Shown here one piece after another: positions 24,229 to 33,286 of a stretch of 38,608 nucleotides of DNA (the stretch's first letter is position 1; every line of letters starts with the position of its first letter). Below the pieces are notes generated by a model. That model was not told the DNA's origin. It saw nothing but the letters and a program-made list of their open reading frames with translations, and searched no databases. The stretch covers positions 1 through 38,608 of the forward strand of contig NZ_CAMYKH010000029.1 in NCBI RefSeq assembly GCF_947258935.1. Reading direction: 5' to 3'. Source of the stretch: an uncultured Muriicola sp. Lineage in GTDB: Bacteria > Bacteroidota > Bacteroidia > Flavobacteriales > Flavobacteriaceae. The position numbers were made by a program, and so were the translations under genes.

Positions 24229-25581
24229 ATGTCAAAAGACATTCGAATTAAAAAGGGTTTAAACATCAACCTGGTAGGCGCTGCGGAGCCTACAACCTCC
24301 AAAGCTGCTCTAAGCAATGTATATGCTATCAACTTGTCCGATTTTCATGGGCTAACACCAAAGATGATGGTTAAGGAAGGAGCTGAGGTAAAAGCAGGAG
24401 AACCCTTGTTCTTCAACAAGAAGATAGAGAATATGATGTTTGTTTCGCCTGTAAGTGGTGAACTAATTGAAATAGAACGGGGAGCTCGCAGAAGGATTCT
24501 TACCATTAAGATCCTGGCAGATAAGACGCAAGAACAGCTCACCCATAATACCATAGATCTTGGAAAAACCTCCGCCGCAGAGATCAAAAAATTTCTTCTG
24601 AAATCGGGGTGCTGGCCTTTCATAAAACAACGACCCTATGACCTGATTGCAAACCCGCAAACCACGCCTAAGGCGATCTTTATCTCCGGATTCAGTTCTG
24701 CGCCATTGGCAGCCGATATGGATTATGTGCTTCAGGGCAAAGAAAAAGAATTACAGGCCGCATTATCGGCTCTTTCAAAATTAACTCCCGGTGCCGTTCA
24801 CGTTTCTGTGAGTTCTTCTTCCAATTCGCCCCTTGCGGCAATGGAAGGTGTAGTTCTGCATAAAGTATCGGGGCCTCATCCGGCCGGACTTGTAGGAACA
24901 CAGATCAACAAGATTGATCCAATTAATAAAGGAGAGCTTGTTTGGACCATTAGTCCTCAAGATTTGGTAATTATAGGAGAAGCTTTGCTAACCGGTAAAT
25001 TCAATGCGGAAAGATTGATAGCACTAGCAGGTTCTTCCATTAAGAAACCTCACTATTTCAAGACAAAAATTGGAGCAGAGATTGCCACTTTCTTATATGC
25101 TAGTGGCGTAAATGATAAGAATTTCAGGGTAATTAATGGTGATGTACTCACAGGTTTAAAAACCCGCCCAGACGGTCATCTAGGGTTTTATAATACAACG
25201 GTTTCGGCTATTCCTGAAGGGGATGATTATGAATTTTTTGGATGGAATAAACCGGTATTCGACAAAGTTTCTACAACAAGGGCACTTACATTTTCATGGT
25301 TACAGCCCAATAAGAAATTTGACCTAAACACCAATACCAACGGGGAACACAGGGCTTTTGTGGTTACCGGGCAATACGAGGAAGTCTTTCCGCTAGATAT
25401 TTATCCATTACAATTGCTAAAGGCATGTATGGTGCAAGATCTGGATGAGATGGAACAATTGGGATTGTATGAAGTGATTCCGGAGGATTTTGCCCTAACC
25501 GAATTTGTTTGCATTTCAAAACAACCCCATCAGAAGATTATTAGAGAAGGATTGGATTTACTTTATAAAGAAATAGGATAA
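24229..25581 (+). CDS. nqrA: Na+-translocating NADH:quinone reductase subunit A
   Basis: This is a 450-residue cytoplasmic peripheral subunit of the Na+-NQR complex, which oxidises NADH, reduces quinone and exports Na+. It begins MSKDIRIKKGLNINLVGAAE. The Rnf/Nqr barrel-sandwich segment MMVKEGAEVKAGEPLF, SPVSGELIEIERGARR and LHKVSGPHPAGLVGTQI follow. The open frame starts at 24139, but homologues start at the equivalent of 24229, the promoter lies between the two, and 24229 is preceded by an A-rich AAAAGG stretch. It is the first gene of nqrABCDEF; nqrB follows 2 bases after its stop. Confidence 0.96.
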   Translation: MSKDIRIKKGLNINLVGAAEPTTSKAALSNVYAINLSDFHGLTPKMMVKEGAEVKAGEPLFFNKKIENMMFVSPVSGELIEIERGARRRILTIKILADKTQEQLTHNTIDLGKTSAAEIKKFLLKSGCWPFIKQRPYDLIANPQTTPKAIFISGFSSAPLAADMDYVLQGKEKELQAALSALSKLTPGAVHVSVSSSSNSPLAAMEGVVLHKVSGPHPAGLVGTQINKIDPINKGELVWTISPQDLVIIGEALLTGKFNAERLIALAGSSIKKPHYFKTKIGAEIATFLYASGVNDKNFRVINGDVLTGLKTRPDGHLGFYNTTVSAIPEGDDYEFFGWNKPVFDKVSTTRALTFSWLQPNKKFDLNTNTNGEHRAFVVTGQYEEVFPLDIYPLQLLKACMVQDLDEMEQLGLYEVIPEDFALTEFVCISKQPHQKIIREGLDLLYKEIG

Positions 25582-25583
25582 GG

Positions 25584-26858
25584 ATGAGGAATAAAAGACT
25601 AACGTTTAAGAAAAGACTGCATATCCTGAAGCATCACTACAGGGACAAAAAGTTAGCACCGGCTTTTAATGCCTTTCATACCTTTTTGTTCTCTCCAGAT
25701 GAGACCACCCATTCCGGAAGTCATATCAGAGGGGCCGATGATCTGAAGAGGACCATGAATACAGTGATCATGGCTTTGATCCCGGTATTGTTGTTCTCTA
25801 TGTTCAATGCAGGGTATCAATATTATTCAGCCATAAACGGATTTCCGGAAAATTTTTCGGTTTGGAACGATTTCATTACATGGGATAATTTTTGGATTGG
25901 TATCACTAAAGTCTTGCCTCTTGTGGTTGTGTCCTATGGAGTTGGCTTGTTGGTTGAATTTATTTTTGCCGTCATAAAAGGCCATGAAGTAGAAGAAGGG
26001 TATTTGGTGACCGGGATGCTGGTACCATTGATAGTACCAATTGACACTCCACTTTGGATGTTGGCCGTTGCCGTGGTATTTGGAGTAGTGATAGGAAAAG
26101 AAGTATTTGGAGGCACAGGGATGAACATCCTGAATCCTGCGCTTACCATACGAGCTTTTCTGTTTTTTGCATATCCTACCTGGATGAGTGGAGATAAAGT
26201 ATGGGTCCATGGAGCGGTTGAAAGAGCCGGGACACCAGACGCGATCTCAGGAGAAACAATCCTGGGTTATTTGGCCCAGAACAATGCCAGTGAATTTTCA
26301 TATTCCGTTTCCGATATGTTCTTCGGATTTATTCCGGGTTCGGTTGGAGAAACTTCTGCTTTCTTAATCTTACTTGGAGGGTTATTCCTAATCTTTAGCA
26401 AGATCGCCAGTTGGCGTATCATGGTAAGCGCTGTAGCAGGCGCCTTGGCTATGGGACTTATTTTTAATGGGGTAGTAGATGCAGGATGGATCTCTGAATC
26501 GAGTAAATTCTACGGATTGATGAGTTTTGAATTCTGGAAACATCTCATTGTAGGTGGCCTTGCTTTTGGTATTGTCTATATGGCCACAGATCCGGTAACC
26601 GGATCACAGACCAATAGAGGGAAATGGATCTACGGTTTCCTTATCGGATTTATTTCGGTGATGATCCGGGTATTTAACCCGGCATATCCTGAAGGTGTAT
26701 TCCTTGCCATATTACTTATGAACGTTTTTGCGCCTACTATTGATCATTATGTTGTACGTGGTAATATCAGCAGACGAATGAAACGTTTTAAGGATGCCGT
26801 GATTATTCCAAAGGATACAGATACTAAAGAAGCAGCAGTAAAAGTTGAAACCATATAG
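25584..26858 (+). CDS. nqrB: Na+-translocating NADH:quinone reductase subunit B
   Basis: This 424-residue multi-spanning membrane subunit is homologous to RnfD. It holds a covalently bound FMN, and the probable attachment threonine is T225 in SGET, the equivalent of the Vibrio SGAT site. The conserved GGTGMNILNPALTIRAFLFFAYP and ATDPVTGSQTNRGKWIYG segments are present, and hydrophobic helices fill about 60-200 and 255-395. It carries part of the Na+ path and the quinone site. ApbE, encoded downstream, is the family that attaches this FMN. Gap to nqrC is 3 bases. Confidence 0.97.
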   Translation: MRNKRLTFKKRLHILKHHYRDKKLAPAFNAFHTFLFSPDETTHSGSHIRGADDLKRTMNTVIMALIPVLLFSMFNAGYQYYSAINGFPENFSVWNDFITWDNFWIGITKVLPLVVVSYGVGLLVEFIFAVIKGHEVEEGYLVTGMLVPLIVPIDTPLWMLAVAVVFGVVIGKEVFGGTGMNILNPALTIRAFLFFAYPTWMSGDKVWVHGAVERAGTPDAISGETILGYLAQNNASEFSYSVSDMFFGFIPGSVGETSAFLILLGGLFLIFSKIASWRIMVSAVAGALAMGLIFNGVVDAGWISESSKFYGLMSFEFWKHLIVGGLAFGIVYMATDPVTGSQTNRGKWIYGFLIGFISVMIRVFNPAYPEGVFLAILLMNVFAPTIDHYVVRGNISRRMKRFKDAVIIPKDTDTKEAAVKVETI

Positions 26859-26861
26859 CTT

Positions 26862-27608
26862 ATGAATAAAGAAAGTAACATCTATACAGTTCTTTTTGCC
26901 GGTGCAATGGTGATCGTGGTAGGTAGTATTTTAGCTTATCTGGCTTCGGCTCTAAGTGCAAAGATCAAAGAGAACGAGCGCTTTGAAAAGCAGCAGAATA
27001 TCTTATATGCCATGGGGGTGAACCAAAATGAGGACGAAGGCAGTGTTGATTTTGTGCCTACGGACAGAGTAGAACAAGAGTTTTCATCCTTTATTACTGA
27101 ACAACTCGTGATTGAAGGCGATAAGATTACACAGAATGATCAGGCCTATTTAATAAACATCAAGAAAGAACTTGATCTCATAAAAGACGGTAAAACACCA
27201 AAACTGCCAGTATTCATAGGAGAAAAGGATGGAGAGACTTTCTACATAGTTCCTATGTACGGCAAAGGTCTTTGGGATGCCATTTGGGGGTTTATGGCCT
27301 TGGATAAAAACATGACAGTACAGGGAGTTTATTTTGATCACAAAGCAGAAACCCCAGGCTTGGGTGCCAATATCAAACAGCGCTACTTTATGGATGATTT
27401 TAAAGGGGAAACCATTTTAAATGGTTCACAGTATGCGGGAATCAAAGTGGCAAAAGGAAATAATGACCCAGTAAATAATATCAAGGACGATAATGAGGTA
27501 GATGCCCTTGCCGGTGCAACTATTACCGGGAACGGGGTATCTGAGATGATCTCCAAGACCGTTCGCCTGTATAAGGATTATTTTGAATCATTAAGAAATA
27601 AAGGATAA
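26862..27608 (+). CDS. nqrC: Na+-translocating NADH:quinone reductase subunit C
   Basis: This 248-residue subunit is anchored by one N-terminal helix (about 8-32) and has a periplasmic FMN-binding domain. The flavinylation motif is AGATIT (217-222), with the last threonine as the expected FMN-phosphodiester site, followed by GNGVSEMI. The central segment YGKGLWDAIWGFMALD and AETPGLGANI are typical of the family. It passes electrons to NqrB. It lies 3 bases after nqrB and 1 base before nqrD. Confidence 0.97.
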   Translation: MNKESNIYTVLFAGAMVIVVGSILAYLASALSAKIKENERFEKQQNILYAMGVNQNEDEGSVDFVPTDRVEQEFSSFITEQLVIEGDKITQNDQAYLINIKKELDLIKDGKTPKLPVFIGEKDGETFYIVPMYGKGLWDAIWGFMALDKNMTVQGVYFDHKAETPGLGANIKQRYFMDDFKGETILNGSQYAGIKVAKGNNDPVNNIKDDNEVDALAGATITGNGVSEMISKTVRLYKDYFESLRNKG

Positions 27609-27609
27609 C

Positions 27610-28257
27610 ATGGCATTACTCACTAAAAAAGACACCAAATTAATATTAGATCCCTTAGCGGATAACAACCCCATTACCATTCAGGTACTTGGGATCTGCT
27701 CGGCTCTGGCTATCACAGCAGAATTAAATGCATCTATTGTAATGGCCGTGTCAGTACTATTCGTGCTAGGCCTGGGAAATGTAGTGATATCCCTGATGCG
27801 TAATATTATTCCTTCCAAGATCAGGATCATTGTTCAGTTAGTGGTTGTGGCTGCCCTGGTGATCATTGTGGATCAGGTTTTAAAGGCCTTTGCTTATGAA
27901 TTGAGTAAGACCCTGGCGGTGTTTGTTGGTCTTATCATTACCAATTGTATTATCATGGGAAGGTTTGAGGCATTTGCCCTAGGTAATGGCGTATGGCGCT
28001 CTTTTCTGGACGGTATAGGAAATGCAGCTGGATATGGAATTATTTTGATCATTGTGGGATTCTTCAGGGAATTACTTGGCTCAGGAACTTTGCTGGGTAT
28101 TCCTGTATTGGGAAATCCTATTGATAAAACAGGATTGTATTCAATAGGGTATGAGAACAACGGTTTTATGTTGCTTTCTCCTATGGCCCTTATCGTTGTT
28201 GGAATTTTGATCTGGATACAACGTTCCAGGAACAAAGCATTAATTGAAGAAAATTAG
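27610..28257 (+). CDS. nqrD: Na+-translocating NADH:quinone reductase subunit D
   Basis: This 215-residue six-helix membrane subunit belongs to the NqrD/RnfE family. The two cysteines that in Vibrio help hold the intramembrane iron centre between NqrD and NqrE are present as C30 (VLGICSALA) and C113 (ITNCIIMGR). The conserved GNAAGYGIILIIVGFFRELLG segment is also there. It starts one base after nqrC. The 21-bp gap to nqrE is the widest inside the operon. Confidence 0.97.
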   Translation: MALLTKKDTKLILDPLADNNPITIQVLGICSALAITAELNASIVMAVSVLFVLGLGNVVISLMRNIIPSKIRIIVQLVVVAALVIIVDQVLKAFAYELSKTLAVFVGLIITNCIIMGRFEAFALGNGVWRSFLDGIGNAAGYGIILIIVGFFRELLGSGTLLGIPVLGNPIDKTGLYSIGYENNGFMLLSPMALIVVGILIWIQRSRNKALIEEN

Positions 28258-28278
28258 AATAGATCTTAAACACACAAT

Positions 28279-29016
28279 ATGTTAGAACACGTAGAATTAT
28301 TTTTTAAGTCTATTTTCATAGATAACATGGTATTTGCCACCTTCCTGGGAATGTGTTCCTATTTGGCAGTATCTAAGAAGGTAGCCACGGCAGTAGGACT
28401 GGGAGCTGCGGTTATTTTTGTGTTGGCCGTTACGGTTCCACTGAACTGGTTGTTAGATCAGTACATCTTGCGAGATGGTGCTTTGGCCTGGCTAGGACCA
28501 GAGTACGCAGACTATAATTTAAGTTTCCTTTCTTTTATTCTATTTATAGCAACCATTGCAACAATGGTACAACTGGTTGAGATAGTAGTGGAAAAATTTT
28601 CTCCAGCTCTGTATAACTCTTTAGGGATTTTTCTCCCGTTGATCGCAGTAAACTGCGCCATCCTGGGAGGTTCTCTTTTTATGCAGGCCAGAGAGATTGC
28701 AACACTAGGCCTCGCTTTTAACTACGGACTTAGTTCTGGAATTGGCTGGTTCCTGGCAATTCTAGCCATAGCCGCTATACGAGAAAAGATCAGGTATTCT
28801 AATGTGCCGCCACCACTTAGGGGCTTAGGGATCACCTTTATAATTACCGGATTAATGGCCATTGGATTTATGAGTTTTGGAGGAATGCTGACAGGAGGAG
28901 ATGAAGCTCCTGCTCCAGAACCCACCACTGCTCAGAAATCTGAAATTGAAAAAACAACATTGGAAAAAGAGAAGCAAGAAAAAGCAGTCTCTTATAACAC
29001 AATCGTAAAAGAATAA
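28279..29016 (+). CDS. nqrE: Na+-translocating NADH:quinone reductase subunit E
   Basis: This 245-residue membrane subunit is a paralogue of NqrD with inverted topology (NqrE/RnfA family). Cysteines C26 (FLGMCSYLA) and C126 (AVNCAILGG) match the iron-centre ligands. After the last helix (about 190-205) there is a charged hydrophilic tail of about 40 residues (EAPAPEPTTAQK, then a Glu/Lys-rich run) that the roughly 200-residue Vibrio protein lacks. The tail is probably cytoplasmic or disordered and may be lineage-specific. nqrF follows 2 bases downstream. Confidence 0.97.
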   Translation: MLEHVELFFKSIFIDNMVFATFLGMCSYLAVSKKVATAVGLGAAVIFVLAVTVPLNWLLDQYILRDGALAWLGPEYADYNLSFLSFILFIATIATMVQLVEIVVEKFSPALYNSLGIFLPLIAVNCAILGGSLFMQAREIATLGLAFNYGLSSGIGWFLAILAIAAIREKIRYSNVPPPLRGLGITFIITGLMAIGFMSFGGMLTGGDEAPAPEPTTAQKSEIEKTTLEKEKQEKAVSYNTIVKE

Positions 29017-29018
29017 GC

Positions 29019-30326
29019 ATGATTTTAGCTACAAGTACTCTTGGTACCGTTCTAATCACAGTAATAGCATTTATGGTGCTACTACTTCTTTTGGTAGCCC
29101 TCTTACTTTTTACAAAGGAAAAATTATCTCCTTCAGGTCCGGTGACCATTACCATCAATGGGGAGAAAAAGATAGAGGTAGCCTCAGGGAATTCATTATT
29201 ATCTACCCTTGGTAACCAAAAGATCTTTCTTCCATCGGCTTGCGGTGGTGGAGGAACATGTATTCAGTGCGAATGCCATGTCTTGGCAGGCGGGGGAGAG
29301 GCATTGCCTACGGAAACTCCTCATTTTTCTAAAAAGGAATTGAACCATGGAGCTCGTTTAGCCTGTCAGGTAAAGGTGAAACAGGATATGGACATTACCA
29401 TCCCGGAAGAAGTATTTGGGATCAAGAAATGGGAAGGAACAGTAGTTCGAAATTATAACGTGGCTTCCTTTATCAAAGAGTTTGTGGTGCAGATCCCTGA
29501 GGATATGAACTACAAAGCAGGCGGATATATTCAAATTGAAATCCCTCCTTGTGAGATCAAGTTTGCCGATATCGATATTACAGCTCACCCGGAAGAGCAT
29601 GAAACTCCTGATAAATTCCAGACAGAATGGGATAAATTCAATTTATGGCCCTTGGTGATGAAAAATAATGAGGTTGTTGAGCGTGCCTATTCTATGGCTT
29701 CCTATCCTGCAGAAGGAAGAGAGATCATGCTTAATGTTAGGATCGCCACACCACCTTGGGATCGTTCTAAGAATGGGTGGATGGATGTAAATCCTGGCGT
29801 AGCTTCTTCCTATATTTTCGGTCAGAAAAAAGGAGATAAAGTTACTATTTCGGGCCCTTACGGCGAATTCTTTATCAATGAGTCGGATGCCGAAATGCTT
29901 TATGTAGGCGGAGGAGCCGGTATGGCACCAATGAGATCGCATTTGTATCATCTCTTCAAGACCTTAAAGACGAATAGAAAGGTTACTTACTGGTATGGAG
30001 GTCGTTCAAAAAGAGAATTATTCTATTTAGATCACTTCAAAAGCCTGGAAAAGGAATTTTCAAATTTCAAATTCTATATGGCTCTATCCGAACCAATGGA
30101 GGAAGATAATTGGAAAGTGAAGGAAGACCTTGATGGTCCTGGTGATGGCTTTGTTGGATTTATTCACAATTGTGTGATCGATAATTATCTGAGCAAGCAC
30201 GAAAGTCCGGAAGACATAGAACTCTATTTCTGTGGTCCACCATTAATGAACAAAGCGGTGCAAAAGATGGGAGAAGATTTCGGAATTCCAGATGAGAACA
30301 TACGTTTTGATGATTTTGGAGGATAA
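29019..30326 (+). CDS. nqrF: Na+-translocating NADH:quinone reductase subunit F
   Basis: This 435-residue subunit is the NADH entry point. An N-terminal membrane helix (about 10-31) is followed by a ferredoxin-type [2Fe-2S] domain with ligands C75, C81, C84 and C116. An FAD domain follows with RAYSMASYP (222-230), then an NADH-binding domain with VGGGAGMAP (296-304) and the C-terminal YFCGPPLMNKAV. It is the last of the six structural genes and is followed 21 bases later by a strong terminator hairpin, beyond which lie a small gene and apbE. Confidence 0.97.
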   Translation: MILATSTLGTVLITVIAFMVLLLLLVALLLFTKEKLSPSGPVTITINGEKKIEVASGNSLLSTLGNQKIFLPSACGGGGTCIQCECHVLAGGGEALPTETPHFSKKELNHGARLACQVKVKQDMDITIPEEVFGIKKWEGTVVRNYNVASFIKEFVVQIPEDMNYKAGGYIQIEIPPCEIKFADIDITAHPEEHETPDKFQTEWDKFNLWPLVMKNNEVVERAYSMASYPAEGREIMLNVRIATPPWDRSKNGWMDVNPGVASSYIFGQKKGDKVTISGPYGEFFINESDAEMLYVGGGAGMAPMRSHLYHLFKTLKTNRKVTYWYGGRSKRELFYLDHFKSLEKEFSNFKFYMALSEPMEEDNWKVKEDLDGPGDGFVGFIHNCVIDNYLSKHESPEDIELYFCGPPLMNKAVQKMGEDFGIPDENIRFDDFGG

Positions 30327-30347
30327 TAGCACCTATAATTTATCTAT

Positions 30348-30379
30348 AAAAACCGATATCAGCATATATCGGTTTTTTT
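30348..30379 (+). terminator. Terminator after nqrF, directly before the next gene
   Basis: A perfect 9-bp stem (AACCGATAT/ATATCGGTT, 30351-30359 and 30366-30374), extended by three A-T pairs, has a 6-base loop and a T7 run. The T-run ends only four bases before the ATG at 30384, so the hairpin also occupies the next gene's ribosome-binding region. It could act as a partial terminator that lowers expression of the two downstream genes. Confidence 0.88.
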
Positions 30380-30383
30380 GATT

Positions 30384-30656
30384 ATGGGTGTAAATAGCAA
30401 GCTCAAGAAAAATCCACAATTTGTCTGTCTAAAGGAAAAGGAACTGCATTTTATTGTGGTGCGTAGTATTCCATATCCTGAGGATCCGAGCAAGTACGAC
30501 ACTTCGCTTATGACAAAGATCAAGGAACACGCTTTAAAGCACGAGGCCAGGACCTATTTTGCAGGGGTTGGACTTTCCAATGCAGCAGACCGTACTCAGC
30601 CAGTTTATCTAAATGAAGATTATATCGTAGAATATGAAGGCCTTGTTGAGATCTAA
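30384..30656 (+). CDS. Uncharacterised 90-residue protein between nqrF and apbE
   Basis: This is a small soluble-looking protein: MGVNSKLKKNPQFVCLKEKE, then a hydrophobic strand HFIVVRSIPYP, a helical lysine-rich middle, YFAGVGLSNAADRTQPVYLN and a C-terminal IVEYEGLVEI. No signal peptide or membrane helix. I do not recognise a named domain, although I recall a similar short protein beside nqr genes in flavobacteria. The open frame extends two codons upstream to a TTG at 30378, but that lies inside the terminator T-run, so ATG 30384 is preferred. It overlaps apbE by 23 bases, suggesting coupled translation. A link to Nqr assembly is inferred from position only. Confidence 0.8.
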   Translation: MGVNSKLKKNPQFVCLKEKELHFIVVRSIPYPEDPSKYDTSLMTKIKEHALKHEARTYFAGVGLSNAADRTQPVYLNEDYIVEYEGLVEI

Positions 30657-31662
30657 ACGCACAATCTTATTTGTCTCATTACTATCAATTTTGCTGGTCT
30701 CTTGTCAGCAACAAAAACCTTGGATCAAAAATACAAACACCGGGGATGCTCTTGGAACCTCATATAGTATTATATACTTGGCGAATGATTCCTTAGATCT
30801 GAAGCATGGCATTGATTCAGTATTTCAAGTAGTGAACGCCTCCATGTCTACGTATATCCCAAGTTCAGATATTTCCAGAATTAACAAGGGAGATTCTTCG
30901 GTAGTGGTGGATGCCATGTTCAGGGAAGTGATGGCTATATCTAGAGAGGTGTATATAGAAACCAATGGTTATTTTGATCCCACTGTAGGGATCCTCGTCA
31001 ATGCCTGGGGTTTTGGCCCGGGGGTGCAAACTTCTATGGATAGTGCAACGGTAGAAACCCTAAGATCTTTTGTGGGCCTGGATAAAATTAAGGTAACTGA
31101 AGATTTCAGGATAGAAAAAGAATCGCCGGAAATACAAATCGATTTTAATGCAATTGCGAAAGGGTATGCCATAGATCGGCTTGCGGCTTTTTTGGATAAT
31201 AAGGAACTTCAAAATTATCTTGTTGAAGTAGGAGGAGAGATCGTTGCTAAAGGAGAGAATAAGATCAAATCTCAGGAATGGGTTGTGGGGATAGACGATC
31301 CTCAGGTTACCTTGGGCCGCCAATTAAAGATAACCCTGAATCTAAAGGACGAAGCTTTGGCTTCTTCGGGGAATTATCGCAAATTCAGAATCGATTCTCT
31401 TACGGGTCAGAAATATGTACATACGATAGATCCCAAGACAGGATTTACTAAGAATTCTAACGTTTTAGCGGCCAGTGTCATAGCCCCTTCCTGTGCAGTA
31501 GCAGATGCCTATGCAACGGCCTTTATGGCCATGGATCTCGAAGCCTCTATTGCCCTGCTGAACTCGAACGAGATATTAGAGGGCTATTTGATCTATCTGG
31601 ATACCGAGGGAAAAGTAACCGAGTTTATGACACCCGGATTTAATGAGAAGGTAAGGCGATAA
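30634..31662 (+). CDS. apbE: FAD:protein FMN transferase ApbE (lipoprotein)
   Basis: This 342-residue enzyme attaches FMN from FAD to threonines of Nqr/Rnf subunits. It has a lipoprotein signal (LLVSC, Cys24). Its ApbE motifs are ALGTSYSI, STYIPSSDISRIN, FDPTVGILVNAWGFGP, VEVGGEIVAKG, and HTIDPKTGFTKNS with the metal-binding SCAVADAYATAFM. Expected targets in this operon are NqrC T222 and NqrB T225, so its place behind nqrF is functional. It overlaps the preceding small gene by 23 bases. Its TAA abuts the stop codon of the convergent methyltransferase gene with no base between. Confidence 0.96.
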   Translation: MKALLRSKRTILFVSLLSILLVSCQQQKPWIKNTNTGDALGTSYSIIYLANDSLDLKHGIDSVFQVVNASMSTYIPSSDISRINKGDSSVVVDAMFREVMAISREVYIETNGYFDPTVGILVNAWGFGPGVQTSMDSATVETLRSFVGLDKIKVTEDFRIEKESPEIQIDFNAIAKGYAIDRLAAFLDNKELQNYLVEVGGEIVAKGENKIKSQEWVVGIDDPQVTLGRQLKITLNLKDEALASSGNYRKFRIDSLTGQKYVHTIDPKTGFTKNSNVLAASVIAPSCAVADAYATAFMAMDLEASIALLNSNEILEGYLIYLDTEGKVTEFMTPGFNEKVRR

Positions 31663-32430
31663 TTAGGCCTTATTGACCACAGGAATGATCTCTATTTGTG
31701 CCAGCCGATACCGGTCCACTTCTTCTTTAGAAAGCTGTGAGGCGTAATGGACGGGACTCACTTTAAATCCAGCCTCTTCCAATGTTTTAAAATAATCGCG
31801 GCCATAGATACGAACATGGTCATACTGACCAAAGACCTTTGCGCGTTGCTTTTTGTCTGTAATACTGTCATCTTCATAGGTACTAGCCCTATCCAGATCT
31901 TGAGGGATCTGAAAAATGCCCCACCCTCCGGGCTTCATGACCCGAAATAATTCTGACAAAGCCTTGGCATCATCCGGGATATGTTCTAATACATGATTAC
32001 AAAGGATCACATCAAAACTATTGTCTTCAAAGGGTAAGTTACAAATATCAGCTTTTACGTCTGCCAGTGGTGAATTCAGATCTGTGGTAGTATAATCCAG
32101 GTTTTTAAGTTTCCTAAATCGTTTATAGAAAGCTTGTTCAGGGGCAAAGTGCAACACCTTATGAGTTGCAGTAAAAAAATCGGTTTCATTTATTAAATAA
32201 AGCCATAGTAGCCTATGTCTTTCAAGAGATAGGGTAGAAGGGGATAGTACATTTTCACGCGGATGTTCATACCCATAGGGCAGGAATTTTCTAAACTGTT
32301 TTCCGTCAATGGGATCTGTATATCTATTTCCTTTGAGCGAAAAGGCAAGCAAAGGTTGCACCATATAGCTGAATTTGATCAACAAAGGCCTGGGAAACAA
32401 CTTTAAGACAAATTTAAATACCTGTTTCAC
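31663..32430 (-). CDS. Class I SAM-dependent methyltransferase
   Basis: This 255-residue protein has a Methyltransf_11-type core: VLHFAPEQAFYKRF in place of a canonical glycine-rich motif I, DYTTTDLNSPLADVKADICNLPF, and FDVILCNHVLEHIPDDAKALSELFRVMKPGGWG. The first 40 residues are basic and hydrophobic (FKFVLKLFPRPLLIKFSYM), possibly a membrane-associating segment. The substrate cannot be read; no quinone-, tRNA- or sugar-specific signature is visible. It is third in the gpmI-map-methyltransferase operon, 15 bases after map. Confidence 0.85.
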   Translation of the reverse strand: MKQVFKFVLKLFPRPLLIKFSYMVQPLLAFSLKGNRYTDPIDGKQFRKFLPYGYEHPRENVLSPSTLSLERHRLLWLYLINETDFFTATHKVLHFAPEQAFYKRFRKLKNLDYTTTDLNSPLADVKADICNLPFEDNSFDVILCNHVLEHIPDDAKALSELFRVMKPGGWGIFQIPQDLDRASTYEDDSITDKKQRAKVFGQYDHVRIYGRDYFKTLEEAGFKVSPVHYASQLSKEEVDRYRLAQIEIIPVVNKA

Positions 32431-32445
32431 CTCTTTATTTAATAA

Positions 32446-33264
32446 TTACAGCTGCAACTTAGAAGTTCTGTATGCGTCTTCTTCATCACTTTTAATGCCT
32501 AGTGCATCATAAATATATTGAAAGGTAGAAAGGAGTTCGGGTTTGCCGTTGATCAGGGCAATATCATGTTCAAAATGGGCGCTGGGTTTCCCATCTGCAG
32601 TCAGGATGGTCCAACCATCCTTCAATTGTTTTATTCTTCTCGTACCCATGTTCACCATAGGTTCTATGGCCACTACCATGCCTTCCACAAATTTTTTTCC
32701 TCTTCCTCTTTTCCCATAATTGGGCATTTCAGGGGCTTCATGAAGCTTTTTTCCCAATCCGTGGCCTACCAGTTCGCGTACAATGCCATAACCATGAGCT
32801 TCACAATACTGTTGTATGGCATACCCAACGTCACCTACACGGTTTCCGATTTTGAAGTGCTCTATCCCTACATAAAGAGATTCCTTGGTGATCTTTAATA
32901 GTTTTTTGGTTTCGGGGGCAACTTCACCAACTTCAAAGGTGTAGGCATGATCGCCATAAAAATCATTTTTTAAGGCTCCGCAATCTACGGAGAGTATGTC
33001 TCCATCCTTTAAAGGTTCATCGCTCGGTATTCCATGTACTACCTGTGCATTAGGACTTAGATTTAGTGTATTAGGAAAGTCGTACATCCCTAAAAATCCG
33101 GGCGCTGCCCCGTGATCCCTGATAAAGGTTTCGGCCAGTTCATCCAGATATAATCCTGTAACCCCAGGTTTGATCTCGGAAGCCAACATTCCCAATGTTT
33201 TGGAAACTATGAGTGCGCTTTCGCGCATTAGTTCAATTTCTTCCGATGTTTTTACTACGATCAT
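32446..33264 (-). CDS. map: Methionine aminopeptidase, type I
   Basis: This 272-residue metallopeptidase removes the N-terminal methionine from new proteins. The pita-bread fold ligands are visible: the first aspartate in LSVDCGALKNDFYGDHAYTF (two Asp), His in ELVGHGLGKKLHE, then MVVAIEPMVNMG (Glu) and SAHFEHDIALI (Glu-containing). Asn-rich LNLSPNAQVVHGIPSD is also typical. There is no N-terminal zinc-finger extension. It lies 22 bases after gpmI and 15 before the methyltransferase gene. Confidence 0.96.
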   Translation of the reverse strand: MIVVKTSEEIELMRESALIVSKTLGMLASEIKPGVTGLYLDELAETFIRDHGAAPGFLGMYDFPNTLNLSPNAQVVHGIPSDEPLKDGDILSVDCGALKNDFYGDHAYTFEVGEVAPETKKLLKITKESLYVGIEHFKIGNRVGDVGYAIQQYCEAHGYGIVRELVGHGLGKKLHEAPEMPNYGKRGRGKKFVEGMVVAIEPMVNMGTRRIKQLKDGWTILTADGKPSAHFEHDIALINGKPELLSTFQYIYDALGIKSDEEDAYRTSKLQL

Positions 33265-33286
33265 ATTTTACCTGCTTCCTGTAATT

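Noticed and set aside
25827-26210. 127-residue minus-strand open frame
   Set aside because: It is the antisense shadow of nqrB, rich in His/Tyr/Ser as expected from reversed membrane-protein codons.
30378-30383. TTG start for the small gene after nqrF
   Set aside because: It lies within the T-run of the terminator; an ATG two codons later fits better.
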